From JAAYCB01 sp012744395 (GTDB taxonomy: Bacteria > Planctomycetota > Planctomycetia > Pirellulales > Thermoguttaceae), in contig JAQVNJ010000182.1 of the NCBI GenBank assembly GCA_028703175.1, positions 1 through 8,645 on the forward strand: a stretch of 8,645 nt of DNA, in the 5' to 3' direction. Under the pieces are notes generated by a model. That model was not told the origin of the DNA. It saw only the letters and a list, made by a program, of their open reading frames with translations, and made no database searches. The position numbers were made by a program, and so were the translations under genes. Below are positions 6,931 through 8,645 of this stretch, one piece after another (the first letter of the stretch is position 1; every line of letters begins with the position of its first letter).

Positions 6931-7911
6931 TCATCGTTCCGTCCGTCCCCGCGGCTTCTTCTCGGGCAGGGGTTGGACGATCTTCGGCAGCAGCCGGCTG
7001 GCGATCTCGGCGGCGGCCTCCTGGAGGGCGGCCTTGCCGGCAAGCTGCTCGCTGAGGTCGACCTGGACCGCCGTCTGGCGGTCGATGGCCAGCACCCGGC
7101 CGCTGGCCGCGTCGACGGCTTTCAGCTCGAGCCGCGCCTTCACCGAAATCAGGTTGCCGTGCCGCGTGGCGAACTCGCTCACGCCCTCGCCGGCCAGGAG
7201 CACCTCGGCCTTGCGCCCGGCCCCTGTGTCCGCGTCGATCACCTCGAAGCCCGATTCGCTGGCAAAAAGCGCGATCTCCGTCTCGGCCGCCGGGTCGATC
7301 GTGATTTGGCCCACGTGCTGCTCCTTGATGTCGATTTTCACCACGGGCCGCTTGGCCTTGCCCAGCGATTTTGCCAGGGCGGCCAGCCGGTCCTCGTGCG
7401 TCTTGGGCCTGGCCACCAACTCGTCGCACCGGGCGGCGATCGTCCTGGACACTTCTCCGGCCAGCTTCTCGACCAGCCCGTCCAACTCGTCGTTCACGCC
7501 CCCCTTGACGCTGGCGCCGAGCACGCGGGTGGTCTCGGTGCCGATGATCTTGGCCACCACGTAGAGGCTGCTGTCGACCTGGAGCACCGAGCCGGTCACC
7601 AGCAGCCTGGCTCCGGTGAGCTGTCCCACCCGCACGGCCTCTTCCGGCTTGACAAGCCCTGCGAGGTTCAACTCCAACTCCTTGAGCACCTTCTCCAGGT
7701 CTTCGCGGTCGACCAGGCTGATCCGCGGGTCGACCACCAGGTTGGCGAACATCAGGTCGGTTACCTTTGGACCGAAGTCCTTCACATCGGTCCCCCGCTC
7801 CTGGAAAGGCAGGATCGCCGCGGGGTAGACCGGTTCGGCGGCCGCAAGCCGCCCGCCCACGATCACAAAGCACGAGACCGACAACAGAATCAGCAGGCTT
7901 CGTCCTCGCAT
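6931..7911 (-). CDS. Exported CsgG-family protein
   Basis: 326 residues. The N-terminus is a Sec signal peptide (two arginines in the first four residues, hydrophobic core 5-20, cleavage probably after AAA at 23-25). Cys14 lies inside the hydrophobic core with Arg4 close by, so a lipoprotein cleavage like that of E. coli CsgG looks unlikely. Residues 30-137 follow the CsgG core: AAILPFQERG, LMFANLVVDPRISLVDREDL, EKVLKELELNLAGL, VGQLTGARLLVTGSV, then a VVAKIIGTETTRVLG strand pair. Residues 200-312 form a second alpha/beta unit (GEGVSEFATRHGNLISVKAR, SGRVLAIDRQT, AGKAALQEAAAEIASRLLPK) like the second halves of long CsgG/FlgT-type proteins. CsgG in curli systems is a nonameric outer-membrane channel; whether this protein has the pore hairpins cannot be judged by eye. 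It starts 3 bp after the upstream gene, which implies co-transcription. No curlin subunit gene is in the window. Confidence 0.85.
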   Translation of the reverse strand: MRGRSLLILLSVSCFVIVGGRLAAAEPVYPAAILPFQERGTDVKDFGPKVTDLMFANLVVDPRISLVDREDLEKVLKELELNLAGLVKPEEAVRVGQLTGARLLVTGSVLQVDSSLYVVAKIIGTETTRVLGASVKGGVNDELDGLVEKLAGEVSRTIAARCDELVARPKTHEDRLAALAKSLGKAKRPVVKIDIKEQHVGQITIDPAAETEIALFASESGFEVIDADTGAGRKAEVLLAGEGVSEFATRHGNLISVKARLELKAVDAASGRVLAIDRQTAVQVDLSEQLAGKAALQEAAAEIASRLLPKIVQPLPEKKPRGRTER

Positions 7912-7914
7912 GAT

Positions 7915-8645
7915 TCACTCCTTCTCGAACGAGACAACCGCACGCTTCGTACCCTCCGAAAGACGCTCCAGAATCCGCAGCAGCAGCCAGCGGGGCGTGG
8001 GGCTCGCATCCCAATGCTCGACGATGCCGAACCCGCAGACGATCAGCCGGCCACCTTGCGGATAGACCACTTCGAGCCAAGACCACCCCCGCGGCGGCGG
8101 GGCGACGCTGAACGCCGCGCCGCGCCCGGCGGCCGAAAGCTCCAGCCCTGCCGCTGCCACGCGGCCATCGGGCGCCCAGGCATCCGCGTCGAGACGCTTG
8201 TCCAACTCGCCGATCACCTCGCAGCCGCCGAGCACGACGCGGCGCGGTTGCGGACCGTCACCGCCGCCGGGAAACGGAAGACTCCCACTGGCCGGCGCCA
8301 GGCACAGCACCGGCACGCCGCCGGCCGCCAACCGCAGCAGGGTTTCGGCCAGACCCCGGCGATCCTCAAGCGAAAGCCCCTCGCCGATTACGACCGTGCC
8401 CTGGGCGACCCCCAAAAGCGCCGCCGGCGTGCCGACCAGCCGGTGAGGAAGATCGTGCGCTTTGAAGATGGCCTCCGTCGCTCCCTTCGGGTCGTACAGA
8501 ACGATCCCCAGGCTGCCGAGCCACTTGCGGCGATCAACAAACGGATCGCTCGGAAACAGCCGCACGATCCGGTCGTGCCGGGCGAGCACCTGGTTCCGCC
8601 GATCGGCCAGAACCACGCTCAACTGGGTATCCAAGACCACGCCTT
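7915..8645 (-). CDS. Class-I glutamine amidotransferase/ThuA-like protein, C-terminal part (5' end outside window)
   Basis: About 243 residues are visible and the frame is open to the window edge. A GTG at 8638-8640 could be read as a start, but it has no properly spaced ribosome binding site and the residues after it (VVLDTQLSVVLADRRN) look like the inside of a protein, so the gene is taken as partial. Residues following it show alternating strands and helices: LGIVLYDPKG, a helix, VVIGEGLSLED, a helix, then GGVPVLCLAPASG. The end (GGRLIVCGFGIVEHWDASPT, then PRWLLLRILERL) is the pattern seen at the close of GATase-I-like domains attached to beta-galactosidase-type and ThuA-type proteins. I see no catalytic Cys-His-Glu triad, so it is more likely a structural or binding version of the fold. 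It sits 3 bp before the CsgG-like gene and probably shares its transcript. Fold assignment is tentative. Confidence 0.6.
   Translation of the reverse strand, partial: GVVLDTQLSVVLADRRNQVLARHDRIVRLFPSDPFVDRRKWLGSLGIVLYDPKGATEAIFKAHDLPHRLVGTPAALLGVAQGTVVIGEGLSLEDRRGLAETLLRLAAGGVPVLCLAPASGSLPFPGGGDGPQPRRVVLGGCEVIGELDKRLDADAWAPDGRVAAAGLELSAAGRGAAFSVAPPPRGWSWLEVVYPQGGRLIVCGFGIVEHWDASPTPRWLLLRILERLSEGTKRAVVSFEKE
7918..7923 (-). promoter_or_regulatory. Strong ribosome binding site of the CsgG-like gene, inside the end of the upstream gene
   Basis: The minus strand reads AAGGAG six bases before the ATG at 7909-7911. The motif overlaps the last codons of the upstream gene, whose TGA is at 7915-7917. 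Ribosomes ending the upstream gene would sit on this site, so the two genes are probably translationally coupled. Confidence 0.75.

Noticed and set aside
6335..7564. 409-codon plus-strand open frame
   Set aside because: Its translation is Ser/Ala/Arg-rich and low in complexity, and it lies opposite two well-supported minus-strand genes.
6800..8086. 428-codon minus-strand open frame overlapping the CsgG-like gene in another frame
   Set aside because: The translation is dominated by Arg, Gly and Ala, which is typical of a shifted frame over a GC-rich gene; the CsgG-like frame has clear family motifs and a perfect ribosome binding site.

Overview
The window is GC-rich bacterial chromosomal DNA with four tightly packed genes on the minus strand and the tail of one gene on the plus strand. 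The best guess for the host is a planctomycete, perhaps of the Pirellulales. This rests on long secreted proteins of unassigned function, a Tat signal of the SRRSMLAG type, a CsgG-like protein next to a glutamine-amidotransferase-like protein, and high GC. No rRNA or other taxonomic marker is present, so the assignment is an inference.

Layout. The plus-strand gene at 1-150 is the last 49 residues of a membrane protein, most likely a major facilitator superfamily transporter. A 164-bp convergent gap (151-314) holds a strong GC-rich hairpin and two head-to-tail copies of a 26-bp repeat. The second copy runs into the end of the next gene and supplies its stop codon. From there to the right edge everything is read leftwards. 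In transcription order the genes are: (1) a 5'-truncated protein with a class-I glutamine amidotransferase/ThuA-like look (7915-8645); (2) after 3 bp, a 326-residue exported CsgG-family protein (6931-7911) with a perfect ribosome binding site inside the end of gene 1; (3) after about 200 bp, a 1309-residue exported protein (2800-6729) with a charged helical stalk, a CsgG/TolB-like alpha/beta region, a helical middle and a propeller-like C-terminus; (4) after 58 bp, an 808-residue Tat-exported right-handed beta-helix protein (315-2741) of the pectate-lyase-3/tailspike type.

How the genes may work together. Three of the four minus-strand genes encode exported proteins, and two of these carry CsgG-type regions. 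CsgG proteins form or serve outer-membrane secretion channels in curli systems, but no curlin (CsgA/B) or CsgE/F is visible here. The set looks like a cell-envelope or surface-polymer locus: a CsgG-like assembly protein, a large periplasmic multidomain partner, and an exported beta-helix that may bind or cut a polysaccharide. This functional link is inferred from gene order and export signals only. Genes 1 and 2 are very likely co-transcribed; genes 3 and 4 probably are; the link between the two pairs is less certain.
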